Source: an uncultured Eubacteriales bacterium (GTDB taxonomy: Bacteria > Bacillota > Clostridia > Oscillospirales > UMGS1783). Taken from it: DNA of 15,126 nt. The position numbers and the translations under genes were made by a program. How positions within the stretch are numbered: the first letter of the stretch is position 1; every line of letters begins with the position of its first letter. The notes under the pieces were generated by a model, which was not told the DNA's origin, searched no databases, and saw only the letters and a program-made list of their open reading frames with translations. The stretch is taken from the NCBI GenBank assembly GCA_900555065.1, contig USJY01000009.1, positions 1 through 15,126 of the forward strand, in the 5' to 3' direction. Below, piece by piece: positions 1 through 6,265 of this stretch.

Positions 1-1
1 G

Positions 2-208
2 TCCTCCGCCATCGCCTGCGGCCTGGCGCGCGGACTTCCGCTGGCGGAAGCGGTGCGCGCAGCGAAGGACTACGTCTCCGGAGCGCTGGCCGCCGGGCTC
101 GACCTGCCCATTCTCAACCCGGAATGCGAGCAGGTGATGGCCGCGTTGGACTGCGCGCTGCTCCTTCGCGGGGACGAAGAGGGTATGCTGCGTTTTCTGC
201 ACCGCTGA
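2..208 (+). CDS. thiD: ThiD-like phosphomethylpyrimidine kinase, C-terminal fragment
   Basis: The gene runs in from the left edge, so only the last 68 residues are visible. They begin SSAIACGLARG, continue with an LAEAVRAAKDYV helix and end in FLHR before TGA. The SSAIA...LA.G...AV..AK.YV pattern matches the C-terminal lobe of the ribokinase-like ThiD/PdxK kinases, where the anion-hole segment GTGCT.SSA precedes this helix. ThiD phosphorylates hydroxymethylpyrimidine (phosphate) in thiamine synthesis. The ATP-site motif itself is off the window, so a pyridoxal kinase of the same fold cannot be excluded. No T-rich terminator follows closely; only a weak 5-bp hairpin (223-236) lies behind the stop. 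Confidence 0.68.
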   Translation, partial: SSAIACGLARGLPLAEAVRAAKDYVSGALAAGLDLPILNPECEQVMAALDCALLLRGDEEGMLRFLHR

Positions 209-325
209 TGCATACGAAAATCCCTGCGTTTGCAGGATAATACAATAGGCGCGGAATAAGCCAACCGCCGATAAGCAAGTTTTGAAAGCAACCGAACTTT
301 ACGGCTGGCAAACAGATCTCGATTA

Positions 326-363
326 AAAGCGGACAGGAAGCCTAACGGCTTTTTGCCCGCTTT
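326..363 (-). terminator. Hairpin terminator behind the small ORF
   Basis: On the minus strand AAAGCGGGCA pairs with TGTCCGCTTT (one G-T wobble). Inside it, after a 2x2 internal loop, AAGCC pairs with GGCTT around a GTTA loop. The stem is followed by TTTTAAT. This fits an intrinsic terminator for leftward transcription. The plus-strand copy is followed only by CTCTATA, so it should be weaker in that direction. Confidence 0.55.
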
Positions 364-365
364 CT

Positions 366-512
366 CTATATCTCGTGGAGCGTTCTCGCACATCGCCGTG
401 CTGTTTTCTCCGCAATGCCCTGCAGGCGTTCCATCCCGCATTGCGCAGCCCATTTTGCAAAAAGAGTTAAAATTTTCTTCGCCATGTTCTCGCTACGGTT
501 CGCACATGCCAT
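366..512 (-). CDS. Possible small protein of 48 residues, function unknown
   Basis: An ATG at 512 opens a 48-codon frame that begins MACANRSENMAKK and ends RTLHEI before TAG. A GGAG lies 8 bases upstream of the ATG. A good stem-loop followed by TTTT lies just beyond the stop (326-363). The product would be basic and rich in Ala, Arg and Lys with four Cys; it has no signal peptide or membrane segment that I can see. I do not recognise a family. The combination of start signal, short frame and terminator argues for a real transcript, but the coding claim is weak. The same stretch could be a non-coding RNA or part of a repeated element. Confidence 0.3.
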   Translation of the reverse strand: MACANRSENMAKKILTLFAKWAAQCGMERLQGIAEKTARRCARTLHEI

Positions 513-642
513 TTTACTCGCTCCGTTCTCCCGATTAGGTCGAGCGGCAGCGATGCCCTGTGGCGTAAAGCCGTATGCGCGTTAGGCAAAAAAATGTGCG
601 AGGTATGGTTCGTATATTCATATGGCAATCTAATTTTTGACA

Positions 643-683
643 AGAAAAACGGCGGTGGAAATCATTTGTTTCTCAACCGCCGC
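643..683 (-). terminator. Terminator of the DUF4097 lipoprotein gene
   Basis: CGGCGGT (650-656) and ACCGCCG (676-682) form a 7-bp GC stem. The enclosed loop can pair further through GAAA/TTTC. Read leftward, the stem is followed by TTTTTCTTGTC. It lies about 40 bases after the stop codon of the lipoprotein gene. Confidence 0.65.
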
Positions 684-720
684 TTATCAGTGTTCCAAAA
701 CCGCAAAACAGTTTTTAGAA

Positions 721-1386
721 TTATGATTCGCTTACAAGCTCAATATTGACATCGCCGTTATTGCACGATACATTCAGCGTTTTTTCGCCGCCATCTTTCT
801 GATCCGGCAGATTGCTTTCACCCTTTTTTATTTCGGACTGAATGGCAAAATCATCATAACCTCCTACAACCGCACCAGAGATATCCCCGTTTTTAGCACT
901 CAGAGTCAAGGCATTGCCTACATCCAGGTTTTCAAAGGTAATATTTCCGCCATTCGAAGAAATGCTTATACTTTTGTTTACCGACAGTGCAGAAAGCGTT
1001 ATATCCTCGTTTGTTGTAGACAGCGTAAGGGCGTCCAGAAATGCGTCCGGTATCTGCAGCGATATTTTCCGATCTTCAGCAGAGGGCTTCACTCCAATAT
1101 AATCTGTCCATTCTTTGTTGCTTGCGCTTGTCATGGTCAACACATTTTCGTCAGAAACAGAAATATCGTAATACTCTTTGCTGTTTTCAGAAAATTGAAT
1201 ATGGACTTGTTCGTCCTCGGACAACGACACCTCAATTTCTCGATCCCGCACATCAAGATTGATCTCATTGATCTGCGTATCTGCCGTGTAGCTTTTTTTC
1301 TCAAATGGCTCGTCGCTGTTTGCGCAACCCGTTAAAATGAAACTGCCCAATATAAGGCAAAACACAAGCGATATGATTTTTTTCAT
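721..1386 (-). CDS. DUF4097-type putative adhesin lipoprotein
   Basis: The product has 221 residues. The start at 1386 is chosen because TAGGAGGA sits 6-7 bases upstream and because the protein then begins with a lipoprotein signal peptide: MKKIIS, a hydrophobic core, and the lipobox LTGC with the acylated Cys at 21. An upstream in-frame ATG would bury that signal. From about residue 60 on the chain is a run of short beta strands with repeats such as ISISSNGGNITFENL and LTLSAKNGDISG, the right-handed beta-solenoid signature of DUF4097 (putative adhesin) proteins. The family is often linked to regulators and envelope stress, but its biochemical role is unknown. Here it is divergent from a MerR-family gene and probably under its control (inference). 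The gene is clearly more AT-rich than the housekeeping genes nearby. Confidence 0.75.
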   Translation of the reverse strand: MKKIISLVFCLILGSFILTGCANSDEPFEKKSYTADTQINEINLDVRDREIEVSLSEDEQVHIQFSENSKEYYDISVSDENVLTMTSASNKEWTDYIGVKPSAEDRKISLQIPDAFLDALTLSTTNEDITLSALSVNKSISISSNGGNITFENLDVGNALTLSAKNGDISGAVVGGYDDFAIQSEIKKGESNLPDQKDGGEKTLNVSCNNGDVNIELVSES

Positions 1387-1407
1387 AGTGATTCCTCCTA
1401 TAATTTT

Positions 1408-1430
1408 ATTGTAGATTAAAATTTCTAATC
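1408..1430 (-). promoter_or_regulatory. Promoter/operator of the lipoprotein gene
   Basis: Leftward, TACAAT (1413-1408) is a good -10 placed 22 bases before the lipoprotein start codon. Immediately upstream is a near-perfect 17-bp palindrome, GATTAGAAATTTTAATC on the minus strand (1414-1430). No TTGACA-like -35 is visible at normal spacing. MerR-family activators bind palindromes between -35 and -10, so this is a candidate target of the divergent MerR gene. Confidence 0.45.
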
Positions 1431-1515
1431 CTTGTTTTTTCATGCGGTTGAGCCGCTTGTTTGCGTACTATCATGCAGCCAATCCAATCCTGCCAATCGG
1501 GACGTTGATGATCTA

Positions 1516-1544
1516 TTGCGTTGTGAAATATCCTATGCTAAAAT
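1516..1544 (+). promoter_or_regulatory. Promoter of the MerR-type gene
   Basis: TTGCGT (1516-1521) and TAAAAT (1539-1544) are separated by 17 bases and lie about 48 bases before the MerR start codon. An alternative reading is TTGTGA (1521-1526) and TTATAA (from 1547) with a 20-base spacer, the over-long spacing typical of MerR-controlled promoters. Sequence alone does not decide between the two. Confidence 0.5.
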
Positions 1545-1555
1545 GATTATAAACC

Positions 1556-1570
1556 TTTGTGCAACACAAA
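1556..1570 (+). promoter_or_regulatory. Inverted repeat in the MerR leader, possible operator
   Basis: TTTGTG and CACAAA are perfect inverted halves separated by CAA, just downstream of the -10 element and 21 bases before the start codon. The position suits an autoregulatory operator or a small leader hairpin. This is inference from position and symmetry only. Confidence 0.35.
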
Positions 1571-1591
1571 AGTCAATAAGGGATCATAGAA

Positions 1592-2383
1592 ATGAAAAAA
1601 TATTTTTCAATTGGAGAAGCGGCAATGGCTGTCCGGACAACGAGCGAAACGCTGCGGCATTATGATCGTATCGGATTAGTGAAACCAAGCAAAAAAGACG
1701 AATGGACCCACTATCGCTATTATACCGAGCAGGACATTGTACGGTTGCATACGGTTCGAGCTTTGCAGGTTATGGATTTGCCTTTGCAGGAAATAAAAAA
1801 GGTTTTAGAATATGACGATCTTGAAAAAATCGTGGACTTTTTAGCGCAAGCAGAAAAAAAGGCTGATAAAAAAATAGCGGCACTCCAGTATAGCAAATCA
1901 AAAATCCAGTTAGCAAAAGCGGATTATGAACGGAAATTGCAGGGACAACAAAAGTTCAATCATACTTTTCTCAAAGATTATCCAGAGCGCGTTCTTTTGC
2001 TCTCAGATACATTGGAAGTGCCAACGCTTGATAATCTTTGGAATTATCTCAGCCATTTTTACGATAAAATTACTCCTGCCTTAAAAGAGCAATTTACCTT
2101 TGAGGATTTAGCTGGCATATACACCGAAAACGGAATAGCGAGGCTCTTCGCCGTCTGTACCCGTTATGTGAAAATAGACGGATTAAAGGTACTGCCCAAA
2201 GGAAAATACCTATGCGCTTACTGTACTGAAGAAAACAGAGAGCAGATGCTGCGCGAGCTAATACACATGGCCCGGACACAATATGGCGTAGCGCCGGCAT
2301 TTACTGTACAGCTCATTGTTGTATCAGGTATATTGCAGTGGAATTATGAAATACAGGTTCATGTTGGCAGAGAAACTACATAG
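1592..2383 (+). CDS. MerR-family regulator with GyrI-like effector domain
   Basis: The product has 263 residues. Residues 3-70 form the MerR winged helix: YFSIGEAA, then TLRHYDRIGLVKPS and YRYYTEQDIVRL. Residues 76-118 are a Lys/Glu-rich dimerisation coiled coil. The remainder resembles the GyrI-like/BmrR ligand pocket and ends in the typical YEIQV strand, so the protein is complete. Such regulators bind a hydrophobic or cationic ligand and untwist an over-long promoter spacer. AGGGAT lies 7 bases before the ATG. The gene is divergent from the DUF4097 lipoprotein gene, which makes that gene the likely target. It is AT-rich compared with the backbone, which suggests acquisition together with the lipoprotein gene. 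The ligand cannot be predicted. Confidence 0.85.
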   Translation: MKKYFSIGEAAMAVRTTSETLRHYDRIGLVKPSKKDEWTHYRYYTEQDIVRLHTVRALQVMDLPLQEIKKVLEYDDLEKIVDFLAQAEKKADKKIAALQYSKSKIQLAKADYERKLQGQQKFNHTFLKDYPERVLLLSDTLEVPTLDNLWNYLSHFYDKITPALKEQFTFEDLAGIYTENGIARLFAVCTRYVKIDGLKVLPKGKYLCAYCTEENREQMLRELIHMARTQYGVAPAFTVQLIVVSGILQWNYEIQVHVGRETT

Positions 2384-2620
2384 AAACGCAAAACAGGCCG
2401 CGAAATGGTGGGCGCCTACGAACGGGATAAAGCGGATTTTGGACAGTTTTGCGCCCGGCATCCGCAAATATACCGGGGGATTGCAGAATGAACGCCCACG
2501 ATTTGTAAATACGTTTGTGACGAAGACCATTGCTCATGCGCCGTACAAATCCGGCGGCTACCGCCTGCAGGATCCCGGGCATTGAAACCAGACGAAGACA
2601 AATGATTGAACTGTAATAAA
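2384..2620 (+). pseudogene. Probable gene debris downstream of the MerR gene
   Basis: Directly after the MerR stop the same frame stays open for 35 codons to a TGA at 2489-2491. The encoded segment (GREMVGAYERDKADFGQF and on to QIYRGIAE) looks protein-like and is GC-richer than the MerR gene. Its TGA overlaps an ATG (ATGA), as at operon junctions, but the next frame stops after six codons. I do not recognise either piece. It may be the remains of two backbone genes at the edge of the AT-rich insertion, or simply the MerR 3' UTR. Confidence 0.25.
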
Positions 2621-2656
2621 AGCAGGACGGCATGGCAAAATGCCATACCGTCCTGC
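2612..2656 (-). terminator. Terminator of the coaX-panT operon
   Basis: GCAGGACGG (2622-2630) pairs with CCGTCCTGC (2648-2656), and ATGGCA/TGCCAT extends the stem past one mismatch to a very short loop. Leftward the stem is followed by TTTTATTACAG. It lies about 85 bases after the panT stop codon. Confidence 0.75.
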
Positions 2657-2677
2657 AAGATACAACTGGTTCCTTAT

Positions 2678-2715
2678 GGGTGCGCGGCTTGCCCGCGCCC
2701 TTCTTTTCTTTTTTT
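2678..2715 (+). terminator. Terminator for rightward transcription from the MerR gene
   Basis: GCGCGG (2682-2687) pairs with CCGCGC (2693-2698) around a CTTGC loop, with GG/CC extending the stem past a bulge. It is followed by TTCTTTTCTTTTTTT. It faces the leftward terminator at 2612-2656, so the MerR and panT transcription units are insulated from each other at this convergent junction. Confidence 0.65.
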
Positions 2716-2740
2716 ATCCAAACCTCTGCGTAATACTACC

Positions 2741-3355
2741 CTACCTTTTTAATGCGGAAGCGAGCGCCTTGCTGATCGCGGTGCCGAGCAGGAAACAGGC
2801 GGCCGCCTCGATTACGCCGTTGAGCGCGACAAAGGCCACGGCGAAGGACAGCAGGTTGGCTGCGCCCGCCTCCGCCATCAGTCCCTGTATATAGGACGAG
2901 GAGCCGAAGAGAAGGATCATCCCGCCGACAAAGAAGACCGTGTTCAGGATCGGCGCGGCAAGGCTTGTCACGGCATAGGACACAAACTTCGTGCGGTCCA
3001 CTTTTTGCAGTGCGCGGAAAATCAACCCGGTCAGCCATCCCATAAGCACGCGGGAGAAAAAGCACAGAATAAACGTGTACACCGCGTTGATCTCCAGAAG
3101 CGCCGCGCCAAAGGCGCTCAGCCCAAAGCACTGGATAAAGCTCGTTAATCCGAATACGCCGCCCAGTATAGCGCCTGCGGTCGGCCCCATCAGGATCGCG
3201 CCGACGATGACGGGGACCTGAATAAAGGTGATTTCGAGCCCCGCTGTCTTGAGATAGCCGAGCGGGGTAAAGGCCATGACGAGGATAATTGCGATCAGGA
3301 TAGCCATATAGACCAGCCTGCGGGTTTTATCCGTCAGTCTCGTTTGCGTTGACAT
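2741..3355 (-). CDS. panT: ECF transporter S component, probably pantothenate-specific (PanT-like)
   Basis: The product has 204 residues. A short basic N-terminus (KTRRLVYMAIL) leads into about six hydrophobic segments, the layout of ECF substrate-binding (S) components. The stretches FIQVPVIVGAILMGP and AGAILGGVFGLTSF match the conserved loop region after TM2 of this superfamily. S components capture a vitamin at the membrane and dock onto a shared EcfAA'T energy module, which is not encoded here. Its place 54 bases downstream of coaX on the same strand points to pantothenate, the kinase's substrate (inference from context). AGGAGG lies 6-7 bases before the ATG. Another vitamin or a nucleobase is possible but less likely. 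Confidence 0.75.
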   Translation of the reverse strand: MSTQTRLTDKTRRLVYMAILIAIILVMAFTPLGYLKTAGLEITFIQVPVIVGAILMGPTAGAILGGVFGLTSFIQCFGLSAFGAALLEINAVYTFILCFFSRVLMGWLTGLIFRALQKVDRTKFVSYAVTSLAAPILNTVFFVGGMILLFGSSSYIQGLMAEAGAANLLSFAVAFVALNGVIEAAACFLLGTAISKALASALKR

Positions 3356-3409
3356 ACTACATTCCTCCTGCTGCTGTTCCGATTCCGGATACAGCGCAAA
3401 TTTGTGGTG

Positions 3410-4171
3410 TTAGCTGTTCTTTTTGTAGAGTTTATATAATCCTTCCAGCAAAAGGTTTGGATTCACGATAACTTTATTTTTGCAGTACGGCGCGATCCTG
3501 GCCGAATGCCCGCCTGTCGCCACTACGGTCATGTCCCTGCCAAGCCGTTCGCGCATGCGCTCTATAATCCCGTCGATCATGGACGCGGTGCCGTAGACAA
3601 TGCCGGATTTCATGGAATCAATGGTGTTGGTGCCGATGATGTCGGGCGGCGCCTCTACTCCGACGTCGAGCAGCTGCGCGGCATTCGCGGTAAGGGCGTT
3701 GAGTGAAGTGCGCACGCCGGGGAAGATAATGACGCCCAATATTTCAGCGCGTTCATCGATGACTGAAATCGTCGTCGCCGTGCCCATATCAAAGATCAGC
3801 AGCGGCGCGGGATAGGCTGCGTACGCAGCGACCGCGTCGGCGACGATGTCGCTGCCGAGCTCGGACGCCTTGTCGATCCGGATGTTCATGCCCGTCTTGA
3901 TCCCCGGCCCGACGACCAGCGCCTCGGTCTTGAACGCTGTGCGGATAGCGGCGCGCACCGTATCGCTCAACTGCGGCACGACGCAGGATATAATCGCGCC
4001 GGTAACCGGCCGGTCCATGCCGTACAGAGCGAATATGTCCTTCAGATCGATGGCGTATTCGTCCGCGAGCTTGTTCTTGTCCGTACTCATGCGCGCGCTG
4101 AATGTGAGCACGTCGTTGTCAAACGCGCCCACAACGATATTCGTGTTCCCAACGTCGATAGCCAGTATCAT
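3410..4171 (-). CDS. coaX: Type III pantothenate kinase
   Basis: CoaX phosphorylates pantothenate to 4'-phosphopantothenate, the first step of coenzyme A synthesis, in the cytosol. The 253-residue product begins MILAIDVGNTNI, the phosphate-binding loop of the ASKHA fold. GPGIKTGM (88-95), GSDIVAD with the catalytic Asp near 108, and FDMGTATT (127-134) follow in the order expected for type III enzymes, and PGVRTSLNALT (151-161) is also typical. The start at 4171 is preferred over an ATG two codons upstream because GGGGG then lies 6 bases before it and the protein starts at the family's usual residue. It shares an operon with the panT-like gene. Confidence 0.93.
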   Translation of the reverse strand: MILAIDVGNTNIVVGAFDNDVLTFSARMSTDKNKLADEYAIDLKDIFALYGMDRPVTGAIISCVVPQLSDTVRAAIRTAFKTEALVVGPGIKTGMNIRIDKASELGSDIVADAVAAYAAYPAPLLIFDMGTATTISVIDERAEILGVIIFPGVRTSLNALTANAAQLLDVGVEAPPDIIGTNTIDSMKSGIVYGTASMIDGIIERMRERLGRDMTVVATGGHSARIAPYCKNKVIVNPNLLLEGLYKLYKKNS

Positions 4172-4203
4172 GTGCATCCCCCGCTTTGTCTTTTATTTTT
4201 TAT

Positions 4204-4232
4204 ATTGTATATGATACGAACTGAAAAATCAA
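4204..4232 (-). promoter_or_regulatory. Promoter of the coaX-panT operon
   Basis: On the minus strand TTGATT (4232-4227) and TACAAT (4209-4204) are separated by exactly 17 bases. The -10 ends 32 bases before the coaX start codon. It looks like a housekeeping sigma-A promoter. Confidence 0.7.
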
Positions 4233-4295
4233 TCCCCTTTGCACAGGCCATCGCCGCGCCGCGCACAGTTTCGCCCTTGCATTTGTAAGAAAGAC

Positions 4296-4325
4296 TTGAC
4301 AAGCCTCTGTGGGTTTGTATATAAT
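4296..4325 (+). promoter_or_regulatory. Main promoter of the rpmH operon
   Basis: Perfect TTGACA (4296-4301) and TATAAT (4320-4325) are separated by 18 bases. This is the strongest promoter-like sequence in the window, as expected for a ribosomal protein operon. It leaves a leader of about 70 bases before the rpmH GTG. Confidence 0.85.
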
Positions 4326-4349
4326 ATATGAGCGTCTAAAACTCATGGA

Positions 4350-4378
4350 TTATCATATTATTTCATGATAAGTATACT
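4350..4378 (+). promoter_or_regulatory. Second rpmH promoter candidate and leader palindrome
   Basis: TTATCA (4350-4355) and TATACT (4373-4378) lie 17 bases apart, a possible second promoter. The same bases hold an inverted repeat, TTATCAT (4350-4356) and ATGATAA (4365-4371). It would form a 7-bp hairpin in the leader made from the upstream promoter, or serve as an operator. Confidence 0.4.
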
Positions 4379-4402
4379 ATATCCGTACTGGAGGTGTCAC
4401 GC

Positions 4403-4537
4403 GTGGTAAGAACCTATCAGCCCAAAAAGCGGCAGAGAAGCAAAGTGCATGGATTCCGGAAAAGAATGCACACTTCCTCCGGCAGAGCCGTATTGTCCCG
4501 CCGCAGAGCCAGAGGCAGAGTGCGTCTCTCCCACTGA
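4403..4537 (+). CDS. rpmH: 50S ribosomal protein L34
   Basis: L34 is a small basic protein of the large ribosomal subunit. The 44-residue product reads [20 protein letters not shown] and then ends [12 protein letters not shown], matching the conserved L34 pattern TxQPxxRxRxKVHGFRxRM. Length is normal for the family. The start is a GTG at 4403, with GGAGGTG 6 bases upstream. It is the first gene of the rpmH-rnpA-yidD-yidC-jag operon. Confidence 0.95.
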   Translation: MVRTYQPKKRQRSKVHGFRKRMHTSSGRAVLSRRRARGRVRLSH

Positions 4538-4566
4538 GAGGCATGCCCGTCCGGTAAGGAGCTCGT

Positions 4567-4938
4567 ATGCGCAGCTTTGTTTCCTTAAACAAGAACAGAG
4601 ATTTCATCAGGGCGTATAAAAAGGGCCGCTCGGCCGTTACGCCCTGTATTGCTTTGTATTCGCTGAAAAACAGGCGGCAGACGAATCGGATCGGGATTAC
4701 GGCAAGCAAGCGCATTGGCCGCGCCGTCCAGCGCAACCGGGCCAAACGCGTAATCCGGGAAGCGTTTTTAATGCTCAAACCGCAGCTCAGGCCCGGCTAC
4801 GACCTTGTCATCGTCGCGCGTTCACGGACGCCTTACCGCAAAACGCAGGACGTTTACGCGGATCTAAGACAGGCCGCGCTGCAGCAGAACCTGCTGCTGG
4901 ACATGCAGGAGGACGCCGGCGCGCCGTCCCAAGGATGA
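4567..4938 (+). CDS. rnpA: Ribonuclease P protein component
   Basis: RnpA binds the RNase P RNA and helps it trim the 5' leader from precursor tRNA. The 123-residue product opens with [14 protein letters not shown] and carries the diagnostic basic helix [19 protein letters not shown] (about 69-87, the RNR motif), followed by the GYDLVIVAR strand. AAGGAG lies 5 bases before the ATG. It starts 29 bases after rpmH, the near-universal bacterial pairing. The last ~15 residues are acidic and probably flexible. Confidence 0.95.
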   Translation: MRSFVSLNKNRDFIRAYKKGRSAVTPCIALYSLKNRRQTNRIGITASKRIGRAVQRNRAKRVIREAFLMLKPQLRPGYDLVIVARSRTPYRKTQDVYADLRQAALQQNLLLDMQEDAGAPSQG

Positions 4939-4945
4939 TATAACA

Positions 4946-5173
4946 ATGAAAAAACTTTTGATAAGGCTGATTCGCGCCTATCAGCGCAATATCTCTTCGC
5001 GCACTCCGCCCGCCTGCAGATTCATCCCCACCTGTTCGCAATATGCGATTGAAGCGTTGGAGATCCACGGTGTGGTGAAAGGAAGCCTGCTGGCGACGGC
5101 AAGGTTCTTCCGATGCAACCCCTTTTCCAAGGGCGGATATGACCCGGTGCCAAAACTACATCGTTGGAGGTAA
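4946..5173 (+). CDS. yidD: Membrane protein insertion efficiency factor YidD
   Basis: YidD is a small membrane-associated protein that assists YidC-dependent insertion of inner membrane proteins. The 75-residue product shows the full family signature: an amphipathic N-terminal helix ([14 protein letters not shown]), [15 protein letters not shown] with two Cys, and [14 protein letters not shown] with the third Cys. It begins 7 bases after rnpA. Its last two codons contain the GGAGG that serves as the ribosome binding site of yidC, so the two genes are probably translationally coupled. Confidence 0.93.
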   Translation: MKKLLIRLIRAYQRNISSRTPPACRFIPTCSQYAIEALEIHGVVKGSLLATARFFRCNPFSKGGYDPVPKLHRWR

Positions 5174-5175
5174 TA

Positions 5176-6261
5176 ATGGGCGGTATTTTTGATATTATTA
5201 ATATACCTATCGGGTATTTGATGAAGTATTGCTACCAGTTTACGCAGAGCTACGGTCTGGCGATCATTCTGGTGGCCGTTATCACAAAATTGCTGATGGC
5301 GCCTCTGGCCGTCAAGCAGCAGAAGAGCGCGCTGTCCCAGATGCGTTTTCAGCCCCGCCTGCGCAAGATCCAGTCGCAGTATGCGAACGACCGTGAAAAA
5401 ATGCAGCGGGAAATGGCCAAGCTCCAGGCGGAGGGCTACAGTCCGGCCGCCGGATGCAGCAGTCTGCTCATACAGTTCCCGATCCTGATCGGTATTTACA
5501 ACGTGATCCGCCATCCGCTCAAGTATATTATCGGCCTGAGTACGGATGTGCTCGAATCAATCGCCGGGATTATGGGCGTTTCGGCTACTGCCACGGATTT
5601 TGAGATCAACGCCATAAACGCAATTTCAAGCAATTACGACAAGTTTGCAAGCGTGCTTGAGGGAACCGATTTTTTCAATCTGAACGTGCACATGTTCGGA
5701 CTTGACCTTTCCGCCGTTCCGGAAAAAGTATACAATTTCCTGGGAATCTTACCGATTCCCAGCTTTGCAAGCTGGCTTGTCATCATCCCCGTCATCTCCG
5801 CGGCGACCGCGTTCCTGTCTTCCTGGCTCACCCAGAAGATCGGACCTACGGCGATCACCCAGCAGGGCGTGCAGCAGACCGCATCCATGAAGGTGATGAA
5901 CTTTCTCGGCCCCTACATGTCCTATGCCATCGCAATGGTTGTTCCGGCAGGCTTGGGCGTGTACTGGATCGTCTCCAATATCCTGACGATTTTCCAGACC
6001 CTGATTATCAATAAGATTTACAATCCCCAAGAATATATGCGCAAAATGGAAGCGGAAGAGGCTGCGCGCAAGAAAAAACGCAAGAAATACGCACAGCTGG
6101 AGGATTCGATCGACTACAAATCCACGCCCAAGAGCCAAAAACAGCTCAAGGCGCCCGAAAAACCCCAGGCCACGAAAAGCAAGCCGGCCGGAAAGGACGC
6201 GCCGGAAACGGAGCCGGCCGGGGACAAACCCGATAATACGCCTGACGACAAGGAGGAATGA
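5176..6261 (+). CDS. yidC: YidC/SpoIIIJ/Oxa1 family membrane protein insertase
   Basis: YidC inserts and folds membrane proteins, alone or with SecYEG. The 361-residue product starts at ATG 5176, 5 bases after GGAGG; an upstream TTG would lie inside that site. TM1 (about 27-45) ends in LLMAPLAVKQQKSA. A cytosolic coiled hairpin with QPRLRKIQSQYANDREKMQ follows, then GCSSLLIQFPILIGIYNVI and, near the end, VVPAGLGVYWIVSNI, all family landmarks. The protein is longer than B. subtilis SpoIIIJ (about 260 residues) through an extra extracellular segment (roughly 120-190) and a Lys/Pro-rich cytosolic tail of about 75 residues. No lipobox is present at the N-terminus. The usual groove Arg in TM1 appears to be Lys38. 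Confidence 0.92.
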   Translation: MGGIFDIINIPIGYLMKYCYQFTQSYGLAIILVAVITKLLMAPLAVKQQKSALSQMRFQPRLRKIQSQYANDREKMQREMAKLQAEGYSPAAGCSSLLIQFPILIGIYNVIRHPLKYIIGLSTDVLESIAGIMGVSATATDFEINAINAISSNYDKFASVLEGTDFFNLNVHMFGLDLSAVPEKVYNFLGILPIPSFASWLVIIPVISAATAFLSSWLTQKIGPTAITQQGVQQTASMKVMNFLGPYMSYAIAMVVPAGLGVYWIVSNILTIFQTLIINKIYNPQEYMRKMEAEEAARKKKRKKYAQLEDSIDYKSTPKSQKQLKAPEKPQATKSKPAGKDAPETEPAGDKPDNTPDDKEE

Positions 6262-6265
6262 TCCT

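Larger units (their letters stand above)
209..642. other. Intergenic stretch without a convincing long gene
   Basis: About 430 bases lie between the thiD fragment and the terminator of the lipoprotein gene. Longer open frames here overlap the thiD end in antisense or lack a ribosome binding site. The only items I can support are the small minus-strand ORF at 366-512, the hairpin behind it at 326-363, and a short hairpin at 223-236. Base composition is intermediate between the GC-rich backbone and the AT-rich genes to the right. The stretch could be an old insertion or a dispersed element, which a similarity search would settle. Confidence 0.4.

Noticed and set aside
70..453. A 127-codon minus-strand frame overlapping the thiD end
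   Set aside because: It crosses the hairpin at 326-363 and runs antisense into the thiD coding end. The shorter frame at 366-512 has the better start signal.
2316..2585. An 89-codon plus-strand frame overlapping the MerR 3' end
   Set aside because: It begins inside the MerR gene in another phase, and no ribosome binding site or recognisable motif supports it.
2622..2656. The long inverted repeat as the end of an insertion sequence
   Set aside because: It is a single hairpin with a minus-strand T run placed correctly after panT. No second copy, transposase or target duplication is visible.
5164..5175. A TTG start for yidC four codons upstream of the ATG
   Set aside because: The TTG overlaps the GGAGG ribosome binding site that serves the ATG at 5176.
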